From: Vallitalea sp.
GTDB lineage: Bacteria; Bacillota; Clostridia; Lachnospirales; Vallitaleaceae
Length of the DNA stretch: 64,000 nucleotides
Assembly (NCBI GenBank): GCA_025210515.1
Contig: JAOARM010000040.1
Span: 186,001-250,000, forward strand
Reading direction: 5' to 3'
The notes beneath the pieces were generated by a model. It had not been told where the DNA came from and ran no database searches. It saw only the letters and a list, made by a program, of their open reading frames with translations. The position numbers and the translations under genes are program-made. Positions 8,937 to 18,516 of this stretch are shown in pieces (positions within the stretch are counted from its first letter, which is position 1; every line of letters starts with the position of its first letter).

Positions 8937-10127
8937 GTGAATATATTAGTATTAAATTGTGGAAGTTCATCATTAAAATATCAATTAATTAATATGGAGA
9001 ATGAAGAAGTATTAGCTAAAGGTCTATGTGAGAGAATAGGTATTGATGGTTCTAGAATTAAACATACTCCAAATGGAAAAGAAACAATAATTATTGAAGG
9101 TGATATGCCAGACCATAAAAATGCAGTACAATATGTTATTGAAGCATTATCATCAGAAGAACATGGTGTTATTAAAACTATGGATGAAATTAATGCTGTA
9201 GGACATAGAGTTGTGCATGGTGGAGAAGAATTTGCTTGTTCAACTATTATTACGGATGAAGTAATTGAAGCTGTGGTAAAATGTACAGATTTAGCTCCAT
9301 TACATAATCCAGCTAACTTAATCGGAATTGATGCATGTAAACAAATTATGCCTAATGTACCAATGGTAGGAGTTTTTGATACTGCATTCCATCAAACAAT
9401 GCCAGAAAAAACATATTTATATGCTCTACCATATGACTATTATAGAAAATATAAATTAAGAAGATACGGATTCCACGGTACATCTCATAAGTATGTTTCA
9501 CATAGAGCTGCTGAATTTTTAGGTAAAGATATAAAAGATCTAAAAATCGTAGTTTGTCATTTAGGTAATGGTGCAAGTGTATGTGCAGTTGACGGAGGAA
9601 AATCAATTGATACAAGTATGGGGCTTACTCCTCTTGAAGGATTAGCAATGGGTACAAGATGTGGAGATATGGATCCAGCTATTATACAATTTTTAGCAGA
9701 TAAAGAAGGATTATCAATTGACGAAATTAATACTATTTTAAATAAAAAATCTGGAGTTCTTGGTATTTCTGAACTATCAAGTGATTTTAGAGATTTAGAA
9801 GATGCTATTGAAGAAGGAAATAAAAAAGCTGAGTTAACTATGAATGTATTCTGTTATAGAGTTGCTAAATATGTAGGAGCATATGCTGCTGCTATGAATG
9901 GTATTGATGCGGTTGTATTTACAGCTGGTCTTGGTGAAAATAATGGAGATGTAAGAAGTGAAGTATGTTCATACCTTACATTCTTAGGTGTAGATGTAGA
10001 TGAAGAAGCTAATAAATGTAGAGGTATTGAAAGAGACTTCTCAAAAGAAGGAGCAAGAGTTAGATCTGTTGTTATTCCTACAGATGAAGAAATGATGATT
10101 GCTAGAGAAACAGCAAGATTGATCTAA
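8937..10127 (+). CDS. ackA: Acetate kinase
   Basis: AckA transfers phosphate from acetyl phosphate to ADP, yielding acetate and ATP. The 396-residue protein shows the signature [16 protein letters not shown] at the N-terminus, [19 protein letters not shown], the [13 protein letters not shown] motif and [11 protein letters not shown]. The start codon is GTG, with AAGGAGA at good spacing upstream. It follows pta; a small inverted repeat, ATTCAAT-N6-ATTGAAT, lies in the gap between them. A terminator follows. Confidence 0.98.
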   Translation: MNILVLNCGSSSLKYQLINMENEEVLAKGLCERIGIDGSRIKHTPNGKETIIIEGDMPDHKNAVQYVIEALSSEEHGVIKTMDEINAVGHRVVHGGEEFACSTIITDEVIEAVVKCTDLAPLHNPANLIGIDACKQIMPNVPMVGVFDTAFHQTMPEKTYLYALPYDYYRKYKLRRYGFHGTSHKYVSHRAAEFLGKDIKDLKIVVCHLGNGASVCAVDGGKSIDTSMGLTPLEGLAMGTRCGDMDPAIIQFLADKEGLSIDEINTILNKKSGVLGISELSSDFRDLEDAIEEGNKKAELTMNVFCYRVAKYVGAYAAAMNGIDAVVFTAGLGENNGDVRSEVCSYLTFLGVDVDEEANKCRGIERDFSKEGARVRSVVIPTDEEMMIARETARLI

Positions 10128-10167
10128 ATTAAATAATATATATTCTGTTTTATTAATCATTTTAATT

Positions 10168-10200
10168 ACCTTTATTTGGATTTATCCAGTAAGGGTTTTT
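10168..10200 (+). terminator. Terminator after ackA
   Basis: ACCTTTA pairs with TAAGGGT (one G-U) and TGGA with TCCA inside, separated by a small internal loop, then TTTTT. It ends the pta-ackA unit. The remainder of the 327-base gap to the next gene holds the promoter at 10295 and otherwise featureless AT-rich sequence. Confidence 0.75.
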
Positions 10201-10294
10201 AAGATGATTTTTTTTCATACGAATAAGTTTATAAAAAAAGTGAAAAATAATTGTTGATAATTGAAGAATTGAGTAGGTGCAATTATGAGCATTA

Positions 10295-10323
10295 TTGACA
10301 TAATAGTTATTTGAATATATAAT
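10295..10323 (+). promoter_or_regulatory. Consensus sigma-A promoter for the CapA-like gene
   Basis: TTGACA (10295-10300), 17 bases, TATAAT (10318-10323): an exact consensus promoter. It leaves a 5' leader of roughly 125 bases before the start codon. Confidence 0.8.
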
Positions 10324-10454
10324 TAAATAATTAATTGTAATATATTAATAAGCAAATTGAAACGTTATGAATAAGCTAGGTTCTTATTTACAGCTACATA
10401 AATATATGCAAATAGGTGTTTTGCATTGTTTTTTTCATGCAAAGGAGTATTTAT

Positions 10455-11687
10455 ATGATTAAAAATGGGTTGTGCATACGTGGGGGTAAGAAGCATTACA
10501 GATTTATATTAATAATAATAGTATTGCTTTTATCAGGATGTAATAATGAAGTGGCTAATAATAGTGCTACTATAAGCAAATATAATGAATCAAAAGAAAA
10601 TAATATAGATGCTATATATGATACAAAAGAAACAGAGAGCATAGCTCAAGTAATTGAAAATGATGATAATAATTACTCTAACACTATTGTAATAGACAAA
10701 CAATCAGTAAATGACAACAATATAGATGATGATGAAGGAAACGAACCTAATATAACAAGTATTATTATAAATGCAGCTGGAGACTGTACTCTTGGTACAG
10801 ATGAGGTGCTTAATCAATATAGCTACAAGACTTTTATGGAAGAATATGAAGATCAAAAGCAAAGTAAAACATATTTTTTTCAAAAAGTATTACCTATATT
10901 TGATAAAGACGATTTAACGGTTGTTAATCTTGAAACAACATTAACAACAGCAGAGAAAAAGGCAAACAAGAAATACCGTTTTAAAGGATATCCAGAATTT
11001 AATCAAATACTAGTAGAAGGAAGTATTGAAGCGGTTAATTTAGCTAATAATCACATATATGATTATTTAAAACAAGGTTATGAAGAAACAATGAAATATT
11101 TAGATGAAGTAGGAGTTTCTTACTTTGGAAATGAGAATTACTGTATAAAAGATATAAAAGGAATTAAAATAGGGTTATTAGGATATGAAGGTTTTAATTA
11201 TTCTACTAAAGTGAAAGAAAGAATTAAAAAGCAAATAACATATCTGAAAGATGAAGGATGTAAATTGATAATTGTAAGTTTTCATTGGGGACAAGAATAT
11301 AGTTTTCTTCCTAATAATACTCAAAAAAAGTTAGGGCATTATGTAATTGACGAAGGTGCAGACCTTGTGCTAGGACATCATCCTCATGTAATGCAAGGAA
11401 TAGAAAAATATAACGATAAGTATATAGTATATTCTCTTGGCAATTTTTGTTTTGGAGGTAATCTTAACCCAAAAGATAAAGATACATTTATTTTTCAACA
11501 GACATTTGATTTTGATAATAACAGTGAAATTATATATAATAATATTGAAATTATTCCTTGTTCTATATCTTCTAGTGAAGATAGAAATGATTTTCAGCCA
11601 GTACCTCTTGATGAAGATAATTATGATAGAATTATAAGAAGAATAAACGATTATAGTAAGAACTTAAACTTTAATTACGAAAATTAG
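10455..11687 (+). CDS. CapA-family (poly-gamma-glutamate synthesis type) lipoprotein
   Basis: The product is 410 residues. It begins with a lipoprotein signal: basic start, hydrophobic stretch and lipobox LLSGC with the modified cysteine at residue 29. A low-complexity, Asn/Asp-rich linker follows to about residue 100. The rest is a CapA/PGA-cap metallophosphatase-like domain: AAGDCTLGTDE, NLETTLT, NLANNHIYDY, VSFHWGQEY and LVLGHHPHVMQGIE. CapA proteins work in poly-gamma-glutamate capsule export, but stand-alone homologues are common and their function is mostly unknown. No capB, capC or capD is nearby. The ATG at 10455 has AAAGGAG 7 bases upstream. It interrupts the usual ackA-yceD-rpmF order. 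Confidence 0.88.
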   Translation: MIKNGLCIRGGKKHYRFILIIIVLLLSGCNNEVANNSATISKYNESKENNIDAIYDTKETESIAQVIENDDNNYSNTIVIDKQSVNDNNIDDDEGNEPNITSIIINAAGDCTLGTDEVLNQYSYKTFMEEYEDQKQSKTYFFQKVLPIFDKDDLTVVNLETTLTTAEKKANKKYRFKGYPEFNQILVEGSIEAVNLANNHIYDYLKQGYEETMKYLDEVGVSYFGNENYCIKDIKGIKIGLLGYEGFNYSTKVKERIKKQITYLKDEGCKLIIVSFHWGQEYSFLPNNTQKKLGHYVIDEGADLVLGHHPHVMQGIEKYNDKYIVYSLGNFCFGGNLNPKDKDTFIFQQTFDFDNNSEIIYNNIEIIPCSISSSEDRNDFQPVPLDEDNYDRIIRRINDYSKNLNFNYEN

Positions 11688-11759
11688 ATATATAATGTGA
11701 GCTTTATCAAAAGGGCATATTATTTATTGAAGATAAAGAAGTAAATTTTTCTAAAAATG

Positions 11760-11788
11760 TTGACAAAAGTATATTTGATATGTATAAT
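11760..11788 (+). promoter_or_regulatory. Consensus sigma-A promoter for yceD-rpmF
   Basis: TTGACA (11760-11765), 17 bases, TATAAT (11783-11788), 70 bases before the yceD start. Confidence 0.8.
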
Positions 11789-11857
11789 TACATGTGGTTA
11801 TTTTATGCGATTTAACATTCCAAGTAGTATTTCTTATAATATAAAAGGGGTGATAAT

Positions 11858-12355
11858 ATGCAGTTTAATTTAACTGAAATTTTATCCAATGATGGAATGA
11901 ATCAAAAAATATCTACTGATATTGGCATCAAGGAGTTAGATCTTGGTAATAATATATACCAAGTTGTTAACCCGATTCATATTGACCTAGACATTACTAA
12001 TTTGGGTGATAAGAAAATGAATTTACAAGGAACAGTTACAGGTACTCTTAATATTCCTTGTGATAGATGCATGGAAGAAGTAGATCACAAAATTGAAACT
12101 AATTTTTCTAAAGACATTAAATTTCAAGATAATGAAGACGTTACTTGGTATATTGATGGTTATAATTTAGATTTAGAAAAATTAGCTTTAGATGAATTAA
12201 TCATTGATTTACCAATGAAAGTCCTTTGCAGTGACACATGTAAAGGTATCTGTAATCAATGTGGAGTTAACCTGAATAAGGGGACTTGTGACTGCGATAA
12301 TAGTGATATAGATCCAAGATTAGCAGTTTTTAAAGATTTATTTAAAGAGTTTTAA
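11858..12355 (+). CDS. yceD: YceD/DUF177 family protein
   Basis: This 165-residue protein belongs to the YceD/DUF177 family, found next to rpmF in most bacteria and linked to 23S rRNA/large-subunit biogenesis. The motif GTLNIPCDRCMEEVDHKIE near residues 61-79 and the cysteine-rich C-terminus (CSDTCKGICNQCG, then CDCDN), which probably binds metal, identify it. The ribosome site AAAGGGGTG precedes the ATG. The rpmF start lies 12 bases past its stop, so the two are translated from one message. Confidence 0.9.
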   Translation: MQFNLTEILSNDGMNQKISTDIGIKELDLGNNIYQVVNPIHIDLDITNLGDKKMNLQGTVTGTLNIPCDRCMEEVDHKIETNFSKDIKFQDNEDVTWYIDGYNLDLEKLALDELIIDLPMKVLCSDTCKGICNQCGVNLNKGTCDCDNSDIDPRLAVFKDLFKEF

Positions 12356-12367
12356 GGAGGTGTCAGC

Positions 12368-12544
12368 ATGGCAGTACCAAAAAGAAAAACATCACAAGCT
12401 AGAAGAGACAAGCGTAGAGCTAATTGGAAGTTAACTGCTCCAAACTTAGTGAAATGTAGTAAATGTGGGGAATTAATTATGCCTCATAGAATGTGTAAAG
12501 CATGTGGAACTTACAAAAATAAAGTGGTTGTTGAAACTGAATAA
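12368..12544 (+). CDS. rpmF: 50S ribosomal protein L32
   Basis: A 58-residue ribosomal protein beginning MAVPKRKTSQARRDKRRANW, the universal L32 N-terminus. It keeps the zinc-binding four-cysteine form (CSKCGELIMPHRMCKACG), so it is the zinc-dependent paralogue type. GGAGGTG precedes the ATG. It is the last gene of the yceD unit. Confidence 0.97.
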   Translation: MAVPKRKTSQARRDKRRANWKLTAPNLVKCSKCGELIMPHRMCKACGTYKNKVVVETE

Positions 12545-12547
12545 TTT

Positions 12548-12577
12548 AAAGGCAGCGTAAGCTGCCTTTAGTTATTT
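12548..12577 (+). terminator. Terminator after rpmF
   Basis: A perfect 9-bp stem, AAAGGCAGC with GCTGCCTTT, closes a GTAA loop. The T-rich tail is modest. Confidence 0.75.
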
Positions 12578-12672
12578 TAATTACTTGTGATATATAATTA
12601 ATTAATAATATTTTACATATAAAATGATAACAATAATTAAAAAAATTTTAATTATTTTTTATAAAATAGATA

Positions 12673-12701
12673 TTGAAAATATAGGAAAAATTTAGTATAG
12701 T
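12673..12701 (+). promoter_or_regulatory. Sigma-A promoter for plsX-acpP
   Basis: TTGAAA (12673-12678), 17 bases, TATAGT (12696-12701), 33 bases before the plsX start. No FapR-type operator was recognised around it. Confidence 0.65.
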
Positions 12702-12733
12702 ATTTTTAGAATGTAAAATAAGGGGGTATAATA

Positions 12734-13729
12734 ATGCAAGAAATGATAACTGTTGCAGTTGATGCAATGGGTGGCGATAATGCCCCAAATGAAATTATTA
12801 AAGGCTGTATACAATCAATAAATGAAGATTCTAACATAAAGATTTGTTTGGTAGGAAATAATATTATCATAAATGAACAACTTACTAAGTACACATATAA
12901 TAAAGAACAAGTAGAGGTAGTTGATGCTAAGGAAATTATTGAAACTTGTGAGCCACCTGTAATGGCTATAAGAAGAAAAAAAGATTCCTCTCTAGTAAAA
13001 GGTCTTAACTTGGTTAAAGAAAAAAAAGCAGATGCTTTTGTCTCAGCTGGTAGTACAGGAGCAATACTTGCTGGTGGAACTTTTATTGTTGGTAGAGTTA
13101 AGGGAGTTGAACGACCTGCCCTTGCCCCACTTATTCCTAATAAAAAAGGTGTATCTTTGCTAATAGACTGTGGAGCTAATGTAGATTCAAAACCAAGTTA
13201 TTTAGTACAATATGCTAAAATGGGTTCCATATATTATGAAAATGTTTTAGGTGTAAAGAATCCTAAAGTTGCATTGATTAACATAGGTGAAGAAGAATCT
13301 AAAGGTAATAATTTAGTGAAAGAAACATATGCTTTACTTAAAGATGAAGATATTAATTTTATTGGAAATATTGAGGCTAGAGATATACCAGAAGGTAAGG
13401 CAGATATTTTAGTATGTGATGCTTTTGTAGGTAATATTATTCTAAAGTATACAGAAGGGTTTGGCTTAACTTTGTTTAGCATGTTGAAACAAGCTCTAAT
13501 GCAAGATGTTAGATCTAAAATTGGTACATTGTTATTAAAGCCAGCATTAAAAAACTTTAAAAAGAGTCTTGATTATGCTGAATATGGTGGAGTTCCATTA
13601 TTAGGTCTTGAAGGATTAGTAGTTAAGACACATGGTAGTGCAGATGCAAAAGCCATTAAAAACACCATAATTCAATGTAAAAAATACTCAGACCTAAAAA
13701 TAAATGAAAAGATAAAACATAATTTTTAA
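12734..13729 (+). CDS. plsX: Phosphate acyltransferase PlsX
   Basis: PlsX makes acyl-phosphate from acyl-ACP for membrane phospholipid synthesis; plsY in this window uses that product. At 331 residues it has family length and shows VAVDAMGGDNAPNEII near the start, AFVSAGSTGAILAGG near residues 98-112, DCGANVDSKP near 139-148 and the C-terminal YGGVPLLGLEG. AGGGGGT precedes the ATG; a second in-frame ATG three codons on cannot be excluded. It is followed directly by acpP, with the fapR and fab genes of other Firmicutes absent. Confidence 0.96.
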   Translation: MQEMITVAVDAMGGDNAPNEIIKGCIQSINEDSNIKICLVGNNIIINEQLTKYTYNKEQVEVVDAKEIIETCEPPVMAIRRKKDSSLVKGLNLVKEKKADAFVSAGSTGAILAGGTFIVGRVKGVERPALAPLIPNKKGVSLLIDCGANVDSKPSYLVQYAKMGSIYYENVLGVKNPKVALINIGEEESKGNNLVKETYALLKDEDINFIGNIEARDIPEGKADILVCDAFVGNIILKYTEGFGLTLFSMLKQALMQDVRSKIGTLLLKPALKNFKKSLDYAEYGGVPLLGLEGLVVKTHGSADAKAIKNTIIQCKKYSDLKINEKIKHNF

Positions 13730-13759
13730 AATGATTTATTAATAAAGGGGGTAAATAAA

Positions 13760-13996
13760 ATGGATTTTGAAAAACTAGCTTCAATTATATCAGAATTTGC
13801 AAATGTAGATGAAAATGAAATTACAATGGAAACTAAATTTGTTGATGACCTTAATGTGGATTCTTTAGATTTGGTTCAGATAATTATGGCAATTGAAGAA
13901 GAATATGATATTGAAATTAATAATGAGCAAGCAGAAAATATTGTAACTGTTAATGATGCAATAGAGGCAATAAACTCTCAAATTAATAACGACTAA
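13760..13996 (+). CDS. acpP: Acyl carrier protein
   Basis: This 78-residue acidic protein carries growing fatty acyl chains on phosphopantetheine. The attachment serine is Ser35 in VDSLDLVQIIMAIEEEY, the universal DSL motif. AAGGGGG precedes the ATG and a terminator-like hairpin follows. It is cotranscribed with plsX. Confidence 0.97.
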   Translation: MDFEKLASIISEFANVDENEITMETKFVDDLNVDSLDLVQIIMAIEEEYDIEINNEQAENIVTVNDAIEAINSQINND

Positions 13997-14000
13997 TGTT

Positions 14001-14030
14001 AGCCCTTACATAATAAGGGCTTTGCTTTTA
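14001..14030 (+). terminator. Terminator-like hairpin after acpP
   Basis: AGCCCTTA pairs perfectly with TAAGGGCT over a five-base loop, followed by TTGCTTTT. It may reduce, rather than stop, transcription into rnc, which begins 39 bases later with no clear promoter of its own. Confidence 0.75.
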
Positions 14031-14068
14031 TATATTAATATCAGTTTAGAAGTGAGGAGGAGGAAATA

Positions 14069-14758
14069 TTGAAAAATAAGCATAGAAATCTAAAAGAATT
14101 TCAAAAAATTATTAATTATAAGTTTAATAATACTAGATTATTATCTCAAGCTCTAACACATAGCTCTTATGCAAATGAACATAAAATGTCTAAGTTTGAG
14201 AATAATGAAAGGCTAGAATTTTTAGGAGATGCTGTACTTGAAATAGTAACTAGTGATTTTTTATTTGTTAATTATGAGGACATGCTTGAAGGAGAATTGA
14301 CTAAATTTAGAGCCAGTATTGTGTGTGAACCAACATTAGCTAATTTTTCAAACGAAATTAAATTAGGGGACTTCATTAGACTAGGAAAAGGTGAAGAAAA
14401 TTCTGGTGGGAGATTTCGTGCATCTGTTCTATCTGATGCTGTAGAAGCACTGATTGGATCAATTTACATAGATGGAGGCTTAGAAGCTGCTAGAACATTT
14501 ATTTTAAACACATTACTGAAAGATGTAGAAAAGAGAAAGTTATTTATTGACAGTAAAACTCATTTGCAAGAAATTATTCAAAAAACTAGTGAGCAACCTA
14601 TTGAGTACATAATTGTTAAGGAAAAAGGTCCAGATCATAACAAATTATTTATGGTTGAAGTAAGACATGAAGGAAAAGTAATTGGTTATGGACGTGGAAG
14701 AAGTAAAAAATCCGCTGAGCAAGATGGAGCATATGATGCAATAAAAAATATAAAATAA
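14069..14758 (+). CDS. rnc: Ribonuclease III
   Basis: RNase III cleaves double-stranded RNA in rRNA precursors and some mRNAs. The 229-residue protein has the catalytic signature NERLEFLGDAVLE near residues 46-58 and the second acidic motif DAVEALIGSIYIDGG, followed by a C-terminal double-stranded-RNA-binding domain ending near GRGRSKKSAEQDGAYDA. The start is TTG at 14069, selected because GAGGAGGAGG lies just upstream. It precedes smc, a conserved order. Confidence 0.96.
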   Translation: MKNKHRNLKEFQKIINYKFNNTRLLSQALTHSSYANEHKMSKFENNERLEFLGDAVLEIVTSDFLFVNYEDMLEGELTKFRASIVCEPTLANFSNEIKLGDFIRLGKGEENSGGRFRASVLSDAVEALIGSIYIDGGLEAARTFILNTLLKDVEKRKLFIDSKTHLQEIIQKTSEQPIEYIIVKEKGPDHNKLFMVEVRHEGKVIGYGRGRSKKSAEQDGAYDAIKNIK

Positions 14759-14759
14759 T

Positions 14760-14893
14760 ACAATTGACGGTGTACAATTGACAACTATTAAGACTAGCTA
14801 TATATTTCAACAAGACTAATCCTATTATGTAGGTATATTAAAAGAAACGTTCTTTTAATAATTGTCCATTGTTCATTGCCTATTGATTAAACC
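14760..14893. repeat. Degenerate inverted/word repeat element upstream of smc
   Basis: The rnc-smc gap begins with two copies of TACAATTGAC (14759-14768 and 14773-14782) and ends with ATTGTCCATTGTTCATTG, which is the same word family in reverse orientation. In the middle is a perfect 11-bp hairpin, TATTAAAAGAA and TTCTTTTAATA (14836-14860). The arrangement resembles a small non-coding interspersed element. The smc promoter lies inside it. Confidence 0.5.
14778..14806 (+). promoter_or_regulatory. Sigma-A promoter for smc-ftsY
   Basis: TTGACA (14778-14783), 17 bases, TATATT (14801-14806). The -35 is part of the repeated word CAATTGAC described for the surrounding element. Confidence 0.65.
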
Positions 14894-14912
14894 ATTAAGG
14901 TAAGGGGATATT

Positions 14913-17900
14913 ATGCATTTAAAAAGTATTGAGCTACAAGGCTTTAAATCATTCGCTAATAAAATTAATTTTGAATTTGATGAAGGAATTACGGGGATTG
15001 TTGGACCTAATGGTAGTGGTAAAAGTAATATAGCAGACGCAGTAAGATGGGTGCTTGGAGCTCAGAGTGCAAAACAGTTAAGAGGCTCTAAGATGGAGGA
15101 TGTAATATTTGCTGGAACTGAAAATAGACGTCCAGTAGGATATTCTCAAGTTAATATTACTATAGATAATCATGATAAAAAAATGGCAATTGACTATTTA
15201 GAAGTGACTATTTCAAGACGTATTTATCGTTCTGGAGAAAGCGAATTTTATATTAATAAAACACCATGTAGATTGAAAGATATTCATGAGTTGTTTTTTG
15301 ATACTGGCGTAGGAAAAGAAGGGTATTCCATTATAGGTCAAGGTCAAATTGATAAAATATTAAGCACAAAACCAGAAGATAGACGTGATTTATTTGATGA
15401 AGCCGCAGGTATAGTAAAATTCAAAAGAAGAAAATCAATTGCATATAAAAAATTAGAAGAAGAAAAGCAAAACTTAATTAGAATAAATGATATTATTAGA
15501 GAATTAGACGGACAAAAAGATTCATTATGTGGACAAGCAGAGATTGCTAAAAAGTATCTTACATTAAAAGAAGAATTAAAAAAATATGAAGTTAATATTT
15601 TTATTAAAGAGTTTGAGAAGCTAAATGATAGCATTAATAAAATTAATGAAGAAGAAAATCAAATAAAAGAAGAAATACATTCAGTTAATAAAAGTCATGA
15701 AGAAATTAAAGTAAAATATAACAACACTATAAATCTATCAGAAAATTTAACTATAGAATTAGACAATAAGAAAGATGAAATATCATCTCTTAATATTGAT
15801 AAAGAAAAAAAGGAAAATAATATTAAAATTGCTAACGAACAAATTAGATCAATTAACATAGCTAATGAACGTATTCAGCAAAATATTAATGAACTTAATT
15901 CAAGAAATGAACTAAATAATAGTAATATTAATCAATATAATGAATTATTAGCTACACTAAAATTAGATAAAAATAAATTGCATGAAAATCTTAAAGCTAA
16001 AGAAGATAAGTTCACTAATATTATTAAGGAAATATCCCAAAAAGAAATAACAATTGAAGAAATTAAATCAAGTATCATAGATAGATTAAATGAGATAACA
16101 TCCGTTAAGAGTAAAATGCAGAGATATTCTGCAATGCTTGAAAATATTAATAATAGAAAAAAAACATTGTCTGATAAACTATCACATGTACATAATGATA
16201 AAAAGCTATATTATAATAAGAAAGTTACATCTCTAGAAGAAGTAGAAGTACATGAAAATGAATTGAAACTTACAAAAAATAATAAAGAAGAAGTATATAA
16301 TCATATTAAAAAAATTACGCAAGATAAAATGATTATAGAAGAGAGACTTAATACTATTAATAAACAAATGAATAATTATACTTCTAGATATAATGCTCTA
16401 AACGATATAACAGAACATTATGAAGGATATAATTATAGTATAAGAAAAGTAATGGAACTAAAATCTAATAAAAAAATTCATGGGGTTTTAGGTGTTGTAG
16501 CAGATGTAATTAATGTTAATAAAAAATACGAAATAGCTATAGAGACTGCTCTTGGAGCATCAGTTCAAAATATTATTACTAAAGATGAAGATACGGCAAA
16601 ATGGATAATTAATTATTTGAAAACTAATAAATATGGTAGAGCTACATTTTTACCACTTACTAGTATTAGAACGAAGAATAATTATAATAAAGTAAATAAT
16701 GCTGAAGGCTTTATAGGATATGCTAGTGATTTAGTTGAATATGACAATATATATGAAAATGTTATTAAGTATTTATTAGGAAGAGTAATTATAGTTGATA
16801 ATATAGATAACGGTGTAAAGCTTGCGAAAAAATATAATTATACATTAAAAATAGTTACTTTGACTGGAGATGTTCTAAATCCTGGTGGTTCATTAACTGG
16901 AGGAAGTTATAAGAATAAATCCAACAATTTTCTTTCTAGAAAAAGAGAGCTTGAGGAATTACAAAGCAATATTAATGAAATAACAAAAACGTTACAAATA
17001 ACAGAACAAGAAAAAATTAAGATAATACATAAAGAACAAAAATTAACTGATGAAGTAGAAAAACTAACTTCTAAAGAGCATGAGTTAAATATTAAGATTA
17101 ATTCTTTACAAATAAGTATTAAACAAATAAGTAAAGAGATTCACAATAGCGAACTGATAATAAAAGAAGGACACGAAGAAATAAATGAGCTAGACTCTCA
17201 AAACAAAGAGTTAAATACTACACTTGAAAAATATAATCAACAACTATATGGAACTGAAACTGAAAATACAGATGCTGAATCAAAAGTAGTATATTTAACA
17301 GACGAAGCTACTAAAAATAAAGAAATAAAAGAAAGTTTGAATGAAGAAATAACTAATCTAAAAATTACTTTAACTTCTATTAAACAAAAAATATCAAGCA
17401 CTGGTGAAAATATTGTACGATTAAAAAAAGAACTTCATGAAATTGATATTCAAAGAGAAAAAAACTTAGAAGAAGTAAAAAATAATGAACTTAGTATATC
17501 TGAAAAAACTAATCTTATAAATGAATATGAAGAAGATACTAAGCGAATTACTAATAACATTACAATAAAACAACAAGAACTTGTTCAATTAAATGAACAA
17601 AAAGAGCAAATTTCACTTCAACAAAAACAATTGTTTGAAGAAAGAGAGAACTTGAGTAATAAATCAAATCTCTTAGAAAAAGAAGTTTTAAGACTACAAA
17701 ACTCTAAGATAAAATACGAATTAAATAAAGAAAATACTATTAATTATATGTGGGAAGAATATGAATTAACATTTAATATGGCTCTTCAATATAGAGATGA
17801 TATAGGTTCTATGTCTATATTAAAGCAGAATGTGAAGAAACTTAAAATAGATATAAGAGAGCTTGGAGATGTTAATGTTAATGCAATTGAGGAATACAAA

Positions 17901-18473
17901 GAAGTTATAACTAGATTTAACTTTTTAACAGAACAAAAAGATGACTTGATTCAAGCTGAGAAAAAACTAATTGAAGTAATTAATGAACTTGATAAAGAAA
18001 TGTGTAAACAATTTAGAATCAAATTTCAAGAGATTAATATTAGGTTTAATCAAGTATTTAATGAACTTTTTGGCGGTGGAAAAGGAATACTTCAATTAGT
18101 TGATGAAGATAATATATTAGAATCTGGTATTAATATAATAGCTCAACCACCAGGCAAAAAATTACAAAGCATGATGTTATTATCTGGTGGAGAGAGAGCT
18201 TTTACAGCAATAGCGTTACTTTTTGCAATACAAAAATTAAAGCCATCTCCATTCTGTGTACTTGATGAGATAGAAGCAGCACTTGATGATGCTAATGTGG
18301 AAAGATTTGCTAATTACCTTCAGAAGCTATCTCATAACACACAATTTATAATTATTACTCATAGAAGAGGAACTATGGAAGTAGCAGATGCATTATATGG
18401 TATAACTATGCAAGAAAAAGGTGTATCTACGAGAGTTTCTGTGAAATTAATTGAAAGTGAATTAACAGGATGA
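14913..18473 (+). CDS. smc: Chromosome partition protein Smc
   Basis: Smc is the condensin ATPase that organises and segregates the chromosome with ScpA and ScpB. The 1186-residue protein has the full architecture: Walker A GPNGSGKSNI at residues 31-40, a long coiled coil, the hinge around residues 520-670 (HGVLGVVADV, then GDVLNPGGSLTGGS), a second coiled coil, the ABC signature LSGGERAFTA near 1091 and Walker B FCVLDEIEAALDD near 1114-1126. The ATG follows GTAAGGGG. It is followed by ftsY as in other Firmicutes. Lysine, asparagine and glutamate dominate the coils, in line with the AT-rich genome. Confidence 0.98.
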   Translation: MHLKSIELQGFKSFANKINFEFDEGITGIVGPNGSGKSNIADAVRWVLGAQSAKQLRGSKMEDVIFAGTENRRPVGYSQVNITIDNHDKKMAIDYLEVTISRRIYRSGESEFYINKTPCRLKDIHELFFDTGVGKEGYSIIGQGQIDKILSTKPEDRRDLFDEAAGIVKFKRRKSIAYKKLEEEKQNLIRINDIIRELDGQKDSLCGQAEIAKKYLTLKEELKKYEVNIFIKEFEKLNDSINKINEEENQIKEEIHSVNKSHEEIKVKYNNTINLSENLTIELDNKKDEISSLNIDKEKKENNIKIANEQIRSINIANERIQQNINELNSRNELNNSNINQYNELLATLKLDKNKLHENLKAKEDKFTNIIKEISQKEITIEEIKSSIIDRLNEITSVKSKMQRYSAMLENINNRKKTLSDKLSHVHNDKKLYYNKKVTSLEEVEVHENELKLTKNNKEEVYNHIKKITQDKMIIEERLNTINKQMNNYTSRYNALNDITEHYEGYNYSIRKVMELKSNKKIHGVLGVVADVINVNKKYEIAIETALGASVQNIITKDEDTAKWIINYLKTNKYGRATFLPLTSIRTKNNYNKVNNAEGFIGYASDLVEYDNIYENVIKYLLGRVIIVDNIDNGVKLAKKYNYTLKIVTLTGDVLNPGGSLTGGSYKNKSNNFLSRKRELEELQSNINEITKTLQITEQEKIKIIHKEQKLTDEVEKLTSKEHELNIKINSLQISIKQISKEIHNSELIIKEGHEEINELDSQNKELNTTLEKYNQQLYGTETENTDAESKVVYLTDEATKNKEIKESLNEEITNLKITLTSIKQKISSTGENIVRLKKELHEIDIQREKNLEEVKNNELSISEKTNLINEYEEDTKRITNNITIKQQELVQLNEQKEQISLQQKQLFEERENLSNKSNLLEKEVLRLQNSKIKYELNKENTINYMWEEYELTFNMALQYRDDIGSMSILKQNVKKLKIDIRELGDVNVNAIEEYKEVITRFNFLTEQKDDLIQAEKKLIEVINELDKEMCKQFRIKFQEINIRFNQVFNELFGGGKGILQLVDEDNILESGINIIAQPPGKKLQSMMLLSGGERAFTAIALLFAIQKLKPSPFCVLDEIEAALDDANVERFANYLQKLSHNTQFIIITHRRGTMEVADALYGITMQEKGVSTRVSVKLIESELTG

Positions 18474-18516
18474 TGAAGCATATGATAACTTAAAACATTC
18501 ATTTATAGGAGGAAAT

